Shown here one piece after another: positions 33,548 to 43,901 of a stretch of 64,000 nucleotides of DNA. Position 1 is the stretch's first letter, and the number at the start of each line of letters is the position of its first letter. The position numbers and the translations under genes are program-made. The stretch comes from Ferrigenium kumadai (GTDB lineage: Bacteria; Pseudomonadota; Gammaproteobacteria; Burkholderiales; Gallionellaceae), in NCBI RefSeq assembly GCF_018324385.1, contig NZ_AP019536.1, positions 434,001 to 498,000 of the forward strand. Reading direction: 5' to 3'. The notes beneath the pieces were generated by a model. It worked only from the letters and a program-made list of their open reading frames with translations. It was not told where the DNA came from and searched no databases.

Positions 33548-33865
33548 ATGAACACCATGCAATTGCAAGAAGGCATCCGCGAAATGAATCTGACTTATCT
33601 GATGCTGGCTCAGCAGATGATCAAGGAAGACAAGCCGTCCGCGATTTTCCGTTTGGGGCTGAGCCAGGATATGGTGGACGTGATTGCCAGCCTGACGCCT
33701 GCGCAAGTCATCAAGATGGCCGCGTCCAACATGCTGCTGTGCCGTTTCCGCTTCGACGAGAATCTGCTGCTCAACATGGTCACCGGCTTCAGCAAGGATC
33801 GCATGATGTCCCAGGCGCATGCGGCGATCCTGATGTCGGCCCAACCCGTCGAAGAACTGGCGTAG
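33548..33865 (+). CDS. flhD: Flagellar master regulator subunit FlhD
   Basis: This 105-residue protein closely follows the FlhD pattern: INLTYL-like EMNLTYLMLAQQMIKEDKPSAIFRLGLSQDMVDVIASLTPAQVIKMA, then LLCRFRFDE. FlhD forms a complex with FlhC that activates class II flagellar promoters. The ATG at 33548 follows AAGGGGG at short spacing. Presence of flhDC at the head of the motility region indicates FlhDC-type rather than FleQ-type control. Confidence 0.96.
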   Translation: MNTMQLQEGIREMNLTYLMLAQQMIKEDKPSAIFRLGLSQDMVDVIASLTPAQVIKMAASNMLLCRFRFDENLLLNMVTGFSKDRMMSQAHAAILMSAQPVEELA

Positions 33866-33878
33866 AAAGGTGGTTGCC

Positions 33879-34427
33879 GTGGCTGCTAAAACCGTATTGG
33901 GCGAGGCTCAACAGGTCAAGGTCGCGATCGAGCTGATCGAGCTGGGCGCGCGCTTGCAATTGTTGCAGGAAGAGACTTCGCTGAGCCGAGAGCGCTTGCT
34001 CCGGCTGTATAAGGAAATTAAGGGCGAATCGCCTTCCAAGGGGATGCTGCCTTACTCGACCGATTGGTTCATGAGCTGGCAGCCGAATATCCATTCGTCC
34101 CTGTTCATGGATATCTATCAGTTCCTGGTCAGGAACGCCGGGATCGACGGCGTGCAGGCGCTGATCACCGCTTACCGTTTGTATCTCGACCAGATGCAGG
34201 GCATCGACGGCGCCGAGCCGGTGCTGAGCATCACCCGTGCCTGGTTTCTGGTGCGCTTCTTCAAGGCAGGGATGCTGCAACTCGTTCCATGCAAGGAGTG
34301 CGGCGGCCACTTTGTGACGCATGCGGATGACTTGCATAACAACTACGTGTGCGGCATTTGCCATCCTCCCGCACGAGCCGGAAAAACCAAGGCGGCCAAG
34401 CTGGCTGACCTCGCCGCCGCAGCCTGA
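33879..34427 (+). CDS. flhC: Flagellar master regulator subunit FlhC
   Basis: The 182-residue protein contains the FlhC core (IELIELGARLQLLQEETSLSRERLLRLYKEIKGESPSKGMLPYSTDWFM) and the zinc-binding cysteines CKEC and CGICH. It is the DNA-binding partner of FlhD. The GTG at 33879 with AGAAAGG eight bases upstream is preferred to the GTG at 33870, which overlaps that site. It is co-transcribed with flhD (13-base gap). Confidence 0.96.
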   Translation: MAAKTVLGEAQQVKVAIELIELGARLQLLQEETSLSRERLLRLYKEIKGESPSKGMLPYSTDWFMSWQPNIHSSLFMDIYQFLVRNAGIDGVQALITAYRLYLDQMQGIDGAEPVLSITRAWFLVRFFKAGMLQLVPCKECGGHFVTHADDLHNNYVCGICHPPARAGKTKAAKLADLAAAA

Positions 34428-34622
34428 ATTCCATAACTCCTTCGCCAAGCTGACTTCGCTATCGATTGTCAAGGGGCGGCGGCTTCCCATATGCCATCCA
34501 AGTGGCTGCCCGTATTGCAGATTTGCTTTAGAATGCGTATGAGGCACGGCTCGCAAGCTGACAATGATGGCGCCGGCGAGCCCCCTTGGCAGGGATAAAA
34601 AATAACAGGGAGCGAAGAGTAT
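34428..34622. other. Intergenic region between flhC and motA
   Basis: No gene is seen. An inverted repeat GGCTCGC/GCGAGCC (34548-34554, 34576-34582) lies about 40 bases before motA. A TAGAAT box near 34530 could be a -10 element, but no matching -35 or sigma-28 motif was found. Confidence 0.4.
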
Positions 34623-35468
34623 ATGCTAGTCATCGTCGGTTATGTCGTGGTGTTGGGCTCGGTGTTCGGAGGCTTTGCGTTGGCCGGCGGGCATCTGGGC
34701 GCACTGTTCCAGCCAGTGGAGTTGCTGATGATCGGCGGAGCCGCGCTAGGCGCCTTTTTTGTGGGCAATTCCGGCAAGGCGATCAAGGCTACGTTGAAAG
34801 ATCTGCCGTCGGTACTCAAAGGCCCCAAATACACCAAAGAAACATACATGGAGCTGATGTATGAGCTGCTCGGCAAAGTGCGCAAGGAAGGGTTGATGTC
34901 GATCGAGGGCGATGTCGAGAAACCCGAAGAAAGCCCGATCTTCGCCAAATACCCCAAAGTCCTCTCCGATCATCATGTGGTCGAATTCATGACCGATTAT
35001 CTGCGCATCATGGTCAGCGGCAACCTGAATGCGATGGAGATCGAGAATCTGATGGATGTCGAGATCGAGACGCATCACCATGAAGCGCTGGTGTCCTCCC
35101 ATGTGATCGCCAAACTGGGAGATGCGATGCCAGCCTTCGGTATCGTCGCGGCGGTGATGGGCGTGGTGCATACCATGGAGTCGGTCGGCATCCCTCCCTC
35201 CGAATTGGGGATATTGATCGCCCACGCGCTGGTGGGCACCTTCCTCGGCATCCTGCTGGCTTACGGGTTTGTGGGTCCATTGGCCACGCTGCTGGAGCAG
35301 AAGGCCGAAGAGGGCACCAAGATGTTCCAGACCATCAAGGTCACGTTGCTGGCCAACCTCAATGGCTATGCGCCGGCGATGGCCGTCGAATTCGGCCGGA
35401 AGGTGCTGAACTCCACCGAGCGTCCGGGCTTCATCGAGCTGGAACAGCACGTCAAACAGAAACGCTAA
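34623..35468 (+). CDS. motA: Flagellar motor stator protein MotA
   Basis: The 281-residue protein has four membrane helices (two near the N-terminus, two around residues 170-225), the large cytoplasmic loop and the MotA signature AMPAFGIVAAVMGVVHTMESVGIPPSELG. It forms the proton channel with MotB, whose gene starts 18 bases later. It is of the Escherichia-type MotA; a second, shorter MotA-like protein is encoded at 56762. Confidence 0.96.
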   Translation: MLVIVGYVVVLGSVFGGFALAGGHLGALFQPVELLMIGGAALGAFFVGNSGKAIKATLKDLPSVLKGPKYTKETYMELMYELLGKVRKEGLMSIEGDVEKPEESPIFAKYPKVLSDHHVVEFMTDYLRIMVSGNLNAMEIENLMDVEIETHHHEALVSSHVIAKLGDAMPAFGIVAAVMGVVHTMESVGIPPSELGILIAHALVGTFLGILLAYGFVGPLATLLEQKAEEGTKMFQTIKVTLLANLNGYAPAMAVEFGRKVLNSTERPGFIELEQHVKQKR

Positions 35469-35486
35469 GCGAGCGCGGAGACCGGC

Positions 35487-36476
35487 ATGGCCGATGACAG
35501 GAACAAGAAACCCATCGTCGTAAAGCGCATCAAGAAGGTGGTGGGCGGGCATCATGGCGGTGCATGGAAGATCGCCTATGCCGACTTCGTGACGGCGATG
35601 ATGGCGTTCTTCCTTCTGATGTGGCTGCTGGGTTCGACGGCCAAGGGCGATCTGCAGGGGATCTCCGAATACTTCAAAACGCCGCTCAAGGTTGCCCTGA
35701 TGGGCGGAGAGGGCAGCGGCGACAGCACCAGCATCATCAAGGGCGGCGGAAAAGACCTGACGCGCAGCGAGGGGCAGGTCAAGTCCGGCGCGCAGGTCGA
35801 AGAAAAGAAAGTCGTCGATATCAAGGCGGCGCAGCAGGAAATATTGCGTATCGAGCGCGAGAAGGAAGTCGAAAAGCTCAAGGAGCTGAAGACCAACATC
35901 GAGAAGGTGATCGAGAACAACGCCAAGCTGCAGAAATTCAAGAACCAGATCCTGCTCGACATCACCAGCGAAGGGCTGCGCATCCAGATCGTTGATGAGC
36001 AGAACCGCGCGATGTTCCAGAGCGGACGCGCACAGCTCGAACCCTACACCAGGGAAATTCTGCACGAGATCGGCAAGACACTGAACGAGGTGCCCAACAA
36101 GATCAGCCTGTCCGGCCATACCGACGCTGCTCCCTACAGTGGAGGTGGCAAGGGCTACAGCAACTGGGAGCTGTCCGCGGACCGGGCCAATGCATCGCGC
36201 CGCGAGTTGATCGCGGGCGGCATGGCGGAGGACAAGATCGTGCGCGTGGTGGGCTTGTCGTCGGCCGTGCTGTTCAACAAGGACGATCCGCTGAGTCCGG
36301 TCAACCGCCGCATCAGCATGATCGTGATGAACAAGAAGGCCGAAGAGGCTGCGCGCCACGATGGCGGCAAGGTCGGCGTGGAAGCCGAAGCGAACGATGA
36401 AAAACTTGGCGACACCATCAAGCAAGGCGTGGGCTCGCTTCCACCTGCGCCGATGCCTCCTGCCAAGGTCAATTGA
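35487..36476 (+). CDS. motB: Flagellar motor stator protein MotB
   Basis: The 329-residue protein has a short basic N-terminus, one membrane helix with the proton-binding Asp in IAYADFVTAMMAFFLLMWLL, a coiled linker rich in Lys and Glu (about residues 95-155) and an OmpA-like peptidoglycan-binding domain (LSGHTDAAPY...NWELSADRAN). The Asp/Ala-Met pattern is that of proton-driven stators. It completes the motAB operon. Confidence 0.96.
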   Translation: MADDRNKKPIVVKRIKKVVGGHHGGAWKIAYADFVTAMMAFFLLMWLLGSTAKGDLQGISEYFKTPLKVALMGGEGSGDSTSIIKGGGKDLTRSEGQVKSGAQVEEKKVVDIKAAQQEILRIEREKEVEKLKELKTNIEKVIENNAKLQKFKNQILLDITSEGLRIQIVDEQNRAMFQSGRAQLEPYTREILHEIGKTLNEVPNKISLSGHTDAAPYSGGGKGYSNWELSADRANASRRELIAGGMAEDKIVRVVGLSSAVLFNKDDPLSPVNRRISMIVMNKKAEEAARHDGGKVGVEAEANDEKLGDTIKQGVGSLPPAPMPPAKVN

Positions 36477-36610
36477 CGCGCTGCTGCCGATTCCCCGTTC
36501 TGAACCAACTTCCTGGCGACATTGTCGCGGGGGCATCCCTTCCCTGAATTCCGCCTGTGTTGTTCCGGTCGGGCGAGCAACCAAACGGCAGGTTTAATCA
36601 TGAACCGGGA

Positions 36611-36653
36611 TGTAGGAATTTTGCCTACACGAGTTGTAGGAAGCTCGCCTAAA
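36611..36653. promoter_or_regulatory. Tandem palindromic motifs upstream of the chemoreceptor operon
   Basis: TGTAGG-N7-CCTACA at 36611-36629 is a perfect inverted repeat. A second copy, TGTAGG-N7-CCTAAA, starts 24 bases later (36635-36653). A related element lies before flhD. Spacing of about two helical turns suggests cooperative binding by a dimeric regulator. Confidence 0.55.
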
Positions 36654-36689
36654 CATCCGAATTGAAGAGGTTTTTTATCGCTGTTCGCC

Positions 36690-36716
36690 TAAAGAAAATT
36701 GATTTGTTGCCGTTAG
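36690..36716 (+). promoter_or_regulatory. Sigma-28 (FliA) promoter of the chemoreceptor operon
   Basis: TAAAGAAA (36690-36697), an 11-base spacer and GCCGTTAG (36709-36716) match the sigma-28 consensus TAAAGTTT-N11-GCCGATAA. The first chemoreceptor gene starts 56 bases downstream. This makes the receptors, and probably the che genes behind them, FliA-dependent late genes. Confidence 0.75.
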
Positions 36717-36772
36717 AGTACAGACCATAACGGGATTCCCCCATGCAGTCCGGCACTCAGGAGAGGACAAAA

Positions 36773-38398
36773 ATGAATAATTGGTGGAGCAGGCTTTCGC
36801 TCAAGAACAAGCTGCAGATTCCCATCCAGCTGATTCTGCTGGCGATCATGGTGATCGCGCAGCGCGCCGCGCTGGACAAGTTCGAAGCGCGGGTGTTTGA
36901 GGAAACCAGGCAAAAAGCCGCAGTCGCCGCCGACGGTGTGCTGAACGGGCTGAACATGCTGATGCTCAATGGCATCATTAGCGATGCCGACCAGCGTGCG
37001 CTGTTCGTCCACAAGATGGGCGCGTCTGACAAAGTGCTGGACTTGCGTGTCATCCGCAACAAGCCGGTGCAAGATCAGTTCGGCCCTGGGCTGCCTTCCG
37101 AGCAGGCACAGGATGAGATGGACAAACTCGCTTTGGCCTCCGGCAAGGAGCAGACCAGCTTGCAGAGCAAGAATGGCGCGCAAGCCTTGCGCGTGGTGGT
37201 GCCGTTCATCGCCAGAAAAGATTTCCGCGGCACCAATTGCCTGATGTGCCATACCGTCCCGGAAGGAACGGTCAATGGCGCGGCCAGCATCACCGTGGAT
37301 ATTTCCGATGAGCTGGCAGTGATCCGCAAGGCCAACATGGTGCTTTGGGGGGCGCAGGTCGTCGTGCAGATATTCCTCTACTTCCTTATCGGCTGGCTGA
37401 TCAGTTTCGTCATTCGCCCCACCCGCGAGTTGCAAAAAGCCATGCAGACCATGCAGGCCGATAGCGACCTGGCCAAGCGTGTCGCGGTGCGCAGCGAAGA
37501 CGAGATCGGCAAGACCGCGCAGGCATTCAACGAACTTACCGGCAGTTTCCAGGTCGCCGTGAGCCAGGTCGAAGGGCATGCCACCCAGGTGGCCAGCGCC
37601 GCGCACTCCCTGGCGCAGGATGCCGAGCAGCTTGCTCAAAGCGCCCAGTCACAGAGCGATGCGGCTGCCGCCACGTCAAGTGCGGTGGAGCAGGTGAGCG
37701 CGAGCATCGCTCAGGTCGCAGAGGGGGCCAATCATGTGGCCCGGCTGTCGCACGAGAGCCTGGAGCGTGCCAATCGCGGGCAGGAGAGCCTGCAGGAGAT
37801 GGTGCAGGAGCTGGAGCGTGTGGAGAGCGCGGTCAAGGAGATAGCGACCTCGGTGGGCGAATTCGTCAGCAACACCCAGAGCATCACCAACATGACGCAG
37901 CAGGTGCGCGACATTGCCGAGCAGACCAACCTGCTGGCATTGAATGCGGCGATCGAGGCGGCGCGTGCCGGCGAACAGGGCCGCGGTTTCGCCGTGGTGG
38001 CGGACGAGGTGCGCAAGCTGGCGGAGAAGTCCGCCCAATCGGCCACGCAGATCGACGAGGTGACGCAGTCGTTGGGGGCGCAATCGGGCCAGGTCGAAAA
38101 GACCGTGCAGCGCGGCATGAGCGCATTGCAGAGCAGTCAGGAGCACATCCGCGAGGTGACGGGGGTGCTGGTCGAGGCGAACACATCGGTGGATAGCGTC
38201 AATCGCGGCCTGGAGGAGATCTCCGTTTCCATCAACAGGCAGCGCGATGCCAGCCAGGAGATCGCGCGCAACGTCGATCAGATCGCCATGATGGCGAGCC
38301 GCAGCAACGACGTGGTCAAGCGCACGGTGGAGGCGGTGAAATCGATGGAGTCGCTCTCCGAAAATCTCAGCAAGACTGTCAGGCGTTTCAAGGTTTAG
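36773..38398 (+). CDS. Methyl-accepting chemotaxis protein with periplasmic heme-c domain (1)
   Basis: The 541-residue receptor has TM1 (about residues 15-34), a periplasmic domain with CLMCH at 156-160, TM2 (about 190-213), a HAMP domain and a full signalling domain with the conserved tip [38 protein letters not shown]. The Tll0287/DUF3365-like periplasmic fold with a CXXCH motif indicates a covalently bound heme c, so it probably senses redox state or a gas. No C-terminal pentapeptide for CheR tethering is present. Its first 21 codons are nearly identical to those of the next receptor, indicating duplication. Confidence 0.92.
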   Translation: MNNWWSRLSLKNKLQIPIQLILLAIMVIAQRAALDKFEARVFEETRQKAAVAADGVLNGLNMLMLNGIISDADQRALFVHKMGASDKVLDLRVIRNKPVQDQFGPGLPSEQAQDEMDKLALASGKEQTSLQSKNGAQALRVVVPFIARKDFRGTNCLMCHTVPEGTVNGAASITVDISDELAVIRKANMVLWGAQVVVQIFLYFLIGWLISFVIRPTRELQKAMQTMQADSDLAKRVAVRSEDEIGKTAQAFNELTGSFQVAVSQVEGHATQVASAAHSLAQDAEQLAQSAQSQSDAAAATSSAVEQVSASIAQVAEGANHVARLSHESLERANRGQESLQEMVQELERVESAVKEIATSVGEFVSNTQSITNMTQQVRDIAEQTNLLALNAAIEAARAGEQGRGFAVVADEVRKLAEKSAQSATQIDEVTQSLGAQSGQVEKTVQRGMSALQSSQEHIREVTGVLVEANTSVDSVNRGLEEISVSINRQRDASQEIARNVDQIAMMASRSNDVVKRTVEAVKSMESLSENLSKTVRRFKV

Positions 38399-38431
38399 AA
38401 CTATAGGCGATCAACCGTACAGGTGAATGAA

Positions 38432-40063
38432 ATGAATAATTGGTGGAGTGCCCTTTCGATCAAGAACAAGCTGCAGATTCCCATCCAGCTGATATTGCTG
38501 GTGGTGTTGATCAGCGCGCAGCGCTGGGCTTTCGACCAGTACGAGGCACGTGTGCTGGAAGATGCGAAGAACCGAGCGGCGATCCCCGCGGACGGGGTGT
38601 TCAATGGCCTGAACATGATGATGCTGAACGGCACCATCGGCGATGCCGAGCAACGGCGTCTGTTCGTCAAGAAGATGGCGGCTTCCACCAATGCGGAAGA
38701 GCTGCGTACCATCCGCGGCAAGCAGGTTCAGGAACAGTTCGGGCAGGCGCAGCCCGACGAGCAGGCCAAGGACGAACTCGATCGTTCTGCGTTGCAGACC
38801 GGCCAGCGGCAGAGCGAGTTGGTCGACCATGAGGGGAAACGGATATTGCGCGTGGTCGAGCCGTTTGCGGCGGCCAGGGATTTTCGCGGCACCGGCACCA
38901 ATTGCCTGCAGTGTCACACCGTCGAGGATGGCGCGGTGATCGGTGCGGTCAGCGTCAGCCTGGACATGACCGCAGAATACGATGCGATGAACCGTGCCAG
39001 CGCAATCCTGTGGGGCGGACAGTTGCTGATCCAGCTGGTACTGTTCTTCGTGATCGGCTGGCTGATCAACCAGGTGACCCGGCCCACCCGTGAGTTGCAG
39101 CAGGTCATGCTGGCGATGCAGGCCGACGGCGACCTGACGCGCCGCGTCACGGTGCGCAGCAGGGACGAGGTGGGGCAGATGGCGGTTGCGTTCAATGCCC
39201 TGATCGACAGCTTCACGACCATCATCCGGCAGGTGCTCGGCAATGCAGACAATGTGAGCAAGACGGCCAGCCGCATCGCCGCTACGTCGGCGGGTATCAC
39301 CCGCAGTTCGCAGGCGCAGAGCGAGGCGGCCTCTTCCACCGCGGCCGCGGTGGAAGCCGTGACTGTCAGCATCAATTCGGTGGCGGAAAATACCGAGGCC
39401 GTGCACAACCTCTCCGAGAAAAGCCTGCAACAGACCGAGGAGGGGAACCGCAGCGTGGCGGAGATGGTGCATGAGATCCAGAGCATCGAAAATACCGTGC
39501 AGCAGATCGCGCAGGCGGCCGACGAGTTCGTCGAGAGCGCTCGCACCATCGCCAGCATGACCCAGCAGGTCAAGGACATCGCAGACCAGACCAACCTGCT
39601 GGCGCTGAACGCGGCGATCGAAGCGGCGCGCGCCGGCGAGCAGGGACGCGGCTTCGCCGTGGTGGCCGACGAGGTGCGCAAGCTGGCGGAGAAATCCGCA
39701 CAGTCGGCAACCGAGATCGATAAGGTGACCAGCAAGCTGGACGAGAAGTCGAGTCGCGTCGAACAGGCCATCGCCTCCGGAGCGCAGTCCTTGCAAACCA
39801 CGCACAAGCATGTCGAGAAGATGTCCGTTGTGCTGAGCGAGGCGGGATCGGCGGTCAGGGAGTCGAACGTGGGAGTCGGGGAGATCGCGGTGTCGGTCGC
39901 CGAGCAGGGCAGGGCCAGCAGCGAGATCGCGCGCAATATCGAGCAGATCGCCAAAATGGCCGAGAACAATTACGTTGCGATCGAGCAAACGGGGCGGGAC
40001 ATCGGCGAGCTGGAGCGCATGGGTGTCGAGTTGCAGGGCGCGGTCGCGCGGTTCCGGGTGTAA
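38432..40063 (+). CDS. Methyl-accepting chemotaxis protein with periplasmic heme-c domain (2)
   Basis: This 543-residue paralogue of the preceding receptor has the same layout: TM1 near the N-terminus, a periplasmic domain with CLQCH at 158-162, TM2 (about 192-215), HAMP and a signalling domain. Start ATG 38432 was chosen because the first residues MNNWWS match the paralogue; the in-frame ATG nine bases earlier is possible. The periplasmic domains differ far more than the first 60 bases, so the two probably differ in redox potential or ligand. Confidence 0.92.
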   Translation: MNNWWSALSIKNKLQIPIQLILLVVLISAQRWAFDQYEARVLEDAKNRAAIPADGVFNGLNMMMLNGTIGDAEQRRLFVKKMAASTNAEELRTIRGKQVQEQFGQAQPDEQAKDELDRSALQTGQRQSELVDHEGKRILRVVEPFAAARDFRGTGTNCLQCHTVEDGAVIGAVSVSLDMTAEYDAMNRASAILWGGQLLIQLVLFFVIGWLINQVTRPTRELQQVMLAMQADGDLTRRVTVRSRDEVGQMAVAFNALIDSFTTIIRQVLGNADNVSKTASRIAATSAGITRSSQAQSEAASSTAAAVEAVTVSINSVAENTEAVHNLSEKSLQQTEEGNRSVAEMVHEIQSIENTVQQIAQAADEFVESARTIASMTQQVKDIADQTNLLALNAAIEAARAGEQGRGFAVVADEVRKLAEKSAQSATEIDKVTSKLDEKSSRVEQAIASGAQSLQTTHKHVEKMSVVLSEAGSAVRESNVGVGEIAVSVAEQGRASSEIARNIEQIAKMAENNYVAIEQTGRDIGELERMGVELQGAVARFRV

Positions 40064-40102
40064 CGTCCGAGAGCGCCAGTCGAGGTACAGGAGGAGCGAA
40101 TC

Positions 40103-41707
40103 ATGCAAAAGAAAATGCTAGCTTTGGTCGGGTTGTTCGCCCTTTCCATCGTCGCCATCATCGCGTTGTCCTGGATCGGGATGAACAAGCTCGGCAAGCT
40201 CCAGGAAGAGAGTTATGCCCGTGCCGAGGAGAGCGCCCAGGCGACAGCGGCTGCCTCTATAGGCTTGGAGATGTACCAGGCTGCCGCCGAAAGTGTGATC
40301 AATATCGATCTGGCAGCAAGCACCAAAGCCTGGCAGGAAACCAAGGGGGCCGCAGCCAAACGGCTGGAGGCCATTGCGCAAATCGTCGATACCGACGAGG
40401 AGCGGCAGTTGGTCAAGGACGCGCAGCAGGCTTACCGCGATTTCGTCGATATTTACGAAAAGGAGATGCTGCCGCTGTTGCGTACGGCGCAAAAAGACAT
40501 GACGGCGGTTGCGGCGGTTGATGACAGGCTGGATGCCAAGGAAACCGTGATCGACAAAAACATGTACAAGATTCGGGACTCACTGAACAATGAAGGCCGT
40601 GCCGCACAGGAATTGTTCGTTTCCTCTCACAATACGACCACAACCGAGTTGCTCGTGATCGGCATTGCAATCCTGGTCGCGGCAGTTCTGTTCGGTCTGG
40701 GTATAACACGCAATGTCCTGCGCCAACTGGGCGGTGATCCTGCGGAGGTGGCTCAGGTGGTGAACACGATGGCCTCCGGCAACTTTGCGATGGCGTCCCG
40801 TCATCGGCCCGTCGCGGGCAGCTTGCTGGCGGATGCTTACCAGATGCAGGCGGCGTTGCGCGACATGATAGGCAAGATCAAGAACCAGGCCGATCAGGTC
40901 GGAGACATGGCGCACAGCCTCGCGGCCTCGGCCAAGCAGATCGCCGAGAACGTCAACCATGAGTCGGATGCGGTGAGCGGCATGGCAGCCGCGATCGAGG
41001 AAATGAGCGTGTCCACCACGCATATCAGCGATCAGGGCGGAAACGCGAAGCGTATCGCCGACGAGTCGCGCAGCAGCGCAGCGCAGGGCGCGCAAGTGGT
41101 CAACCGGACGGTATCGGGGCTGCTGGCGACTGCGCAGGAGATCGAGAGTGCCTCCGGCGAGGTGTCTCGCCTCGGCGAAAATGCGTCGCGCATCAGCGAT
41201 GTGGTGAATGTCATCAAGGAGATCGCCGACCAGACCAACCTACTGGCGTTGAATGCAGCGATCGAGGCGGCGCGAGCCGGCGAGCAGGGGCGCGGTTTTG
41301 CCGTGGTGGCGGACGAGGTGCGCAAGCTGGCCGAGCGCACCGCCAATGCGACCAACGAGATCAATGAGATGTCCGCCAGGATCGGTGAAGTGGCGAACAA
41401 CGCCCTGGGCGGCATGGACAAGGTGGTGAATACGACCCGCCAGGGTGTGGCCGATGCCGAAACGGCTCAGGGCTCGATCGCATCCATCCAGCAGAGCTTC
41501 GGCGAGGTGTCCGGGGTGATCGACGATATTTCCGCCGCGCTTGCCGAACAGAACATCGCTTCGACCGATCTGGCGAAGAGCACGGAGCGCGTGGCGCAGA
41601 TGTCCGAGGAGAATTCCAGTGCGGCGCAAAGCCTGTTGCAGCTGGCGAATGCGCTCGAAGAAAAGGCCGCGCAGGTGCGCGGTGCGGTAGAAGTGTTCAG
41701 GGTCTAG
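40103..41707 (+). CDS. Methyl-accepting chemotaxis protein with four-helix-bundle sensor
   Basis: The 534-residue receptor has TM1 (residues 5-27), a helical periplasmic domain of about 150 residues of the 4HB_MCP type (no CXXCH), TM2 (about 180-205), HAMP and a signalling domain with the standard tip. The ligand is not predictable. It is the only one of the four clustered receptors without a heme motif. A GGAGGAG-type ribosome-binding site precedes the ATG. Confidence 0.93.
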   Translation: MQKKMLALVGLFALSIVAIIALSWIGMNKLGKLQEESYARAEESAQATAAASIGLEMYQAAAESVINIDLAASTKAWQETKGAAAKRLEAIAQIVDTDEERQLVKDAQQAYRDFVDIYEKEMLPLLRTAQKDMTAVAAVDDRLDAKETVIDKNMYKIRDSLNNEGRAAQELFVSSHNTTTTELLVIGIAILVAAVLFGLGITRNVLRQLGGDPAEVAQVVNTMASGNFAMASRHRPVAGSLLADAYQMQAALRDMIGKIKNQADQVGDMAHSLAASAKQIAENVNHESDAVSGMAAAIEEMSVSTTHISDQGGNAKRIADESRSSAAQGAQVVNRTVSGLLATAQEIESASGEVSRLGENASRISDVVNVIKEIADQTNLLALNAAIEAARAGEQGRGFAVVADEVRKLAERTANATNEINEMSARIGEVANNALGGMDKVVNTTRQGVADAETAQGSIASIQQSFGEVSGVIDDISAALAEQNIASTDLAKSTERVAQMSEENSSAAQSLLQLANALEEKAAQVRGAVEVFRV

Positions 41708-41716
41708 GTGATTATC

Positions 41717-43792
41717 ATGCAAAACAAAAACGCACACGTTACGCAAAAGGAGGTGCCTTTCCCGCCAGGGAAGGTGTTGATCTCCAAGACCGACATCAAG
41801 GGCATCATCACCTACGCCAATGACGCGTTCGTGGCCATCTCCGGTTACACGCGCGAGGAGCTGCTCGGCAAGAACCACAACATCGTGCGCCACCCCGACA
41901 TGCCGCCGCAGGCATTCAAGTGGCTGTGGAACACGCTGAAAGCGGGGCGCCCGTGGCGCGGCGTGGTAAAGAACCGTTCCAAGAACGGCGACCACTACTG
42001 GGTGCGCGCCACCATCGCGCCCATCATCGAGAACGGCAGCATCACCGGCTACGTGTCAGTGCGCCGTCCGCCCACGCGCGAACAGGTTACCGATGCGGAA
42101 GCGCTGTACCGGAAGCTGAATGCGAGCGGCGCGCCGGTCATGTCGAAATACGAGCGGCTGAAGTTCAAGAACTGGCCGCTGACCGCCAAGATGCAATTGC
42201 TGATCCAGGCGACGCTGATCATCGTGTTGAGTATGGCGCAGGTTTATATTTCCTCGAATCTCAGGAGCGAATCGAAACTGCTGGCCACCGAGAAGGGGGA
42301 GCAACTGGCCAACGAGATCATCGACAGCTCGAACATGCTGATGGTGACGGGGCAGATCGGCGACGCGGGCAACCGCCAGTTGCTGATCAAAAAGATCGAT
42401 TCGTCCAGCGACGTCAAATCGGCGCAGATCGTTCGCACCAAGCCGGTGGTGGATATGTATGGTCCCGGCCTGGCTGAAGAGCAGATCAAGGATGAAGTGC
42501 AACGGCAGGTGATCGAGAGCAAGCAGCAAAGCGTGGCCTTTACCAAGGACGCCAACGGATTGCCGATCTTGCGGGTGGTGACGCCGGTGGTGGCGAGCAA
42601 GGATTTCCACGGCACCGATTGCACCGGCTGTCATGCCGTGGCGGAAGGCACGGTGCTCGGGGCGACCGACGTGGTGATCGACATGAAGCCGGACTATGAT
42701 CGCATCCACCGTATGGAGATGCAGACGATAGGCGGCCAGATCGCCTTGCACATCTTCCTGTTCTTCTTCATCGGCTATTGCGTCAATCGCTATGTCGACC
42801 GCCCGGCCAATGCGGTCAAGCGGGAGTTCAGGAACGTCATGGAGGGCAATCTCGACAGCGAGCTGGATATCTCCATCTGGGATGAGATGGGCTTCCTGTT
42901 GTGCGAGATCCAGACCATGCAGACCTATCTGCGCACCATGGTGGACGAGATTGTGACGCCGGTGGCGCAGATCCAGAAACGCATCGAGGACATGGACGCC
43001 AGGGTGTCCGGTGTGGCGGACAATGCGGTGACCGAGCAGGATCATATCCAGCAGATCGCCAGCACGATGGAGGAATTCAGCCAGTCGGTCGCCGAAGTGG
43101 CGAACATGGCCGACGATTCGCTCAAGGACGCGCGGGCGATGCAAAAGATCGTCGAGGAAAACAATCGCAACATGGAGCTCAGCATCGCCGCAACCAGCAA
43201 GGTGTCGGATACCGTGCAGTCTTCCAGCAAGACGATCTCCGATCTGGGGGCGTCCATCGAGAAGATCGGTGTGATCGCGAATGCCATCAAGGATATCGCC
43301 GACCAGACCAATCTGCTGGCGTTGAATGCGGCTATCGAGGCGGCGCGTGCCGGCGAGCAGGGGCGCGGTTTTGCGGTGGTGGCGGACGAGGTTCGCAAGC
43401 TTGCCGAGCGCACGGCCACCAGCACCAAGGACATCGCCAAGACCATCGGCGAGATCAATGCGATCTCCGAAGCGGCGGTGCAATCCATGCACGGTGCGGT
43501 GTCCGAAGTCGAAAGCAGCATAGGCCTGATCCGCAAGAACGGCGAGGGGCTGAAAGAGATCATGAGCGCCTCGGTCAATGTCGCCGAACGCGTCGACCAC
43601 ATCGCCATGGCGTCCCGCGAACAATCGGCTGCCGGCGAGAGTGTGGCGAACAGCCTGGAGCGCATCACCGGCCTGGTGGACAACAATACCCATTCCGCCA
43701 AGGATGCCAAGGCCGCAGCGGAAGAGCTGGCCAGCTCGGCCGATGAATTGCGGAAGGCAGGGTATCCGTTGACCAAGTGCGGGCTTGGGTGA
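41717..43792 (+). CDS. Double redox chemoreceptor: Aer-like PAS plus periplasmic heme-c domain
   Basis: The 691-residue receptor begins with a PAS domain very like Aer ([48 protein letters not shown]), the FAD-binding class. TM1 follows (about residues 163-182), then a periplasmic domain with CTGCH at 302-306 in the same setting as the two other heme receptors, TM2 (about 340-357), a HAMP-like segment and a full signalling domain. It thus combines a probable flavin sensor inside the cell with a heme sensor outside. The start ATG 41717 follows AGGTG; a GTG at 41708 is also possible. The last 15 residues are atypical. Confidence 0.9.
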   Translation: MQNKNAHVTQKEVPFPPGKVLISKTDIKGIITYANDAFVAISGYTREELLGKNHNIVRHPDMPPQAFKWLWNTLKAGRPWRGVVKNRSKNGDHYWVRATIAPIIENGSITGYVSVRRPPTREQVTDAEALYRKLNASGAPVMSKYERLKFKNWPLTAKMQLLIQATLIIVLSMAQVYISSNLRSESKLLATEKGEQLANEIIDSSNMLMVTGQIGDAGNRQLLIKKIDSSSDVKSAQIVRTKPVVDMYGPGLAEEQIKDEVQRQVIESKQQSVAFTKDANGLPILRVVTPVVASKDFHGTDCTGCHAVAEGTVLGATDVVIDMKPDYDRIHRMEMQTIGGQIALHIFLFFFIGYCVNRYVDRPANAVKREFRNVMEGNLDSELDISIWDEMGFLLCEIQTMQTYLRTMVDEIVTPVAQIQKRIEDMDARVSGVADNAVTEQDHIQQIASTMEEFSQSVAEVANMADDSLKDARAMQKIVEENNRNMELSIAATSKVSDTVQSSSKTISDLGASIEKIGVIANAIKDIADQTNLLALNAAIEAARAGEQGRGFAVVADEVRKLAERTATSTKDIAKTIGEINAISEAAVQSMHGAVSEVESSIGLIRKNGEGLKEIMSASVNVAERVDHIAMASREQSAAGESVANSLERITGLVDNNTHSAKDAKAAAEELASSADELRKAGYPLTKCGLG

Positions 43793-43901
43793 GGGACATT
43801 TACAAGATGGTTTTGTCATTAAACCGTGCCATGGCGGCGAAGCGATGGATGCCCGGGGAAGACCGGGTGACGGATGTGGAGCTTCAAGAGAGGAATGAGA
43901 A

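Noticed and set aside
43745..43792. Frameshift at the C-terminus of the PAS/heme receptor
   Set aside because: The last 15 residues are unusual for a chemoreceptor, but the signalling domain is complete before them, and without a homologue alignment a frameshift cannot be claimed.
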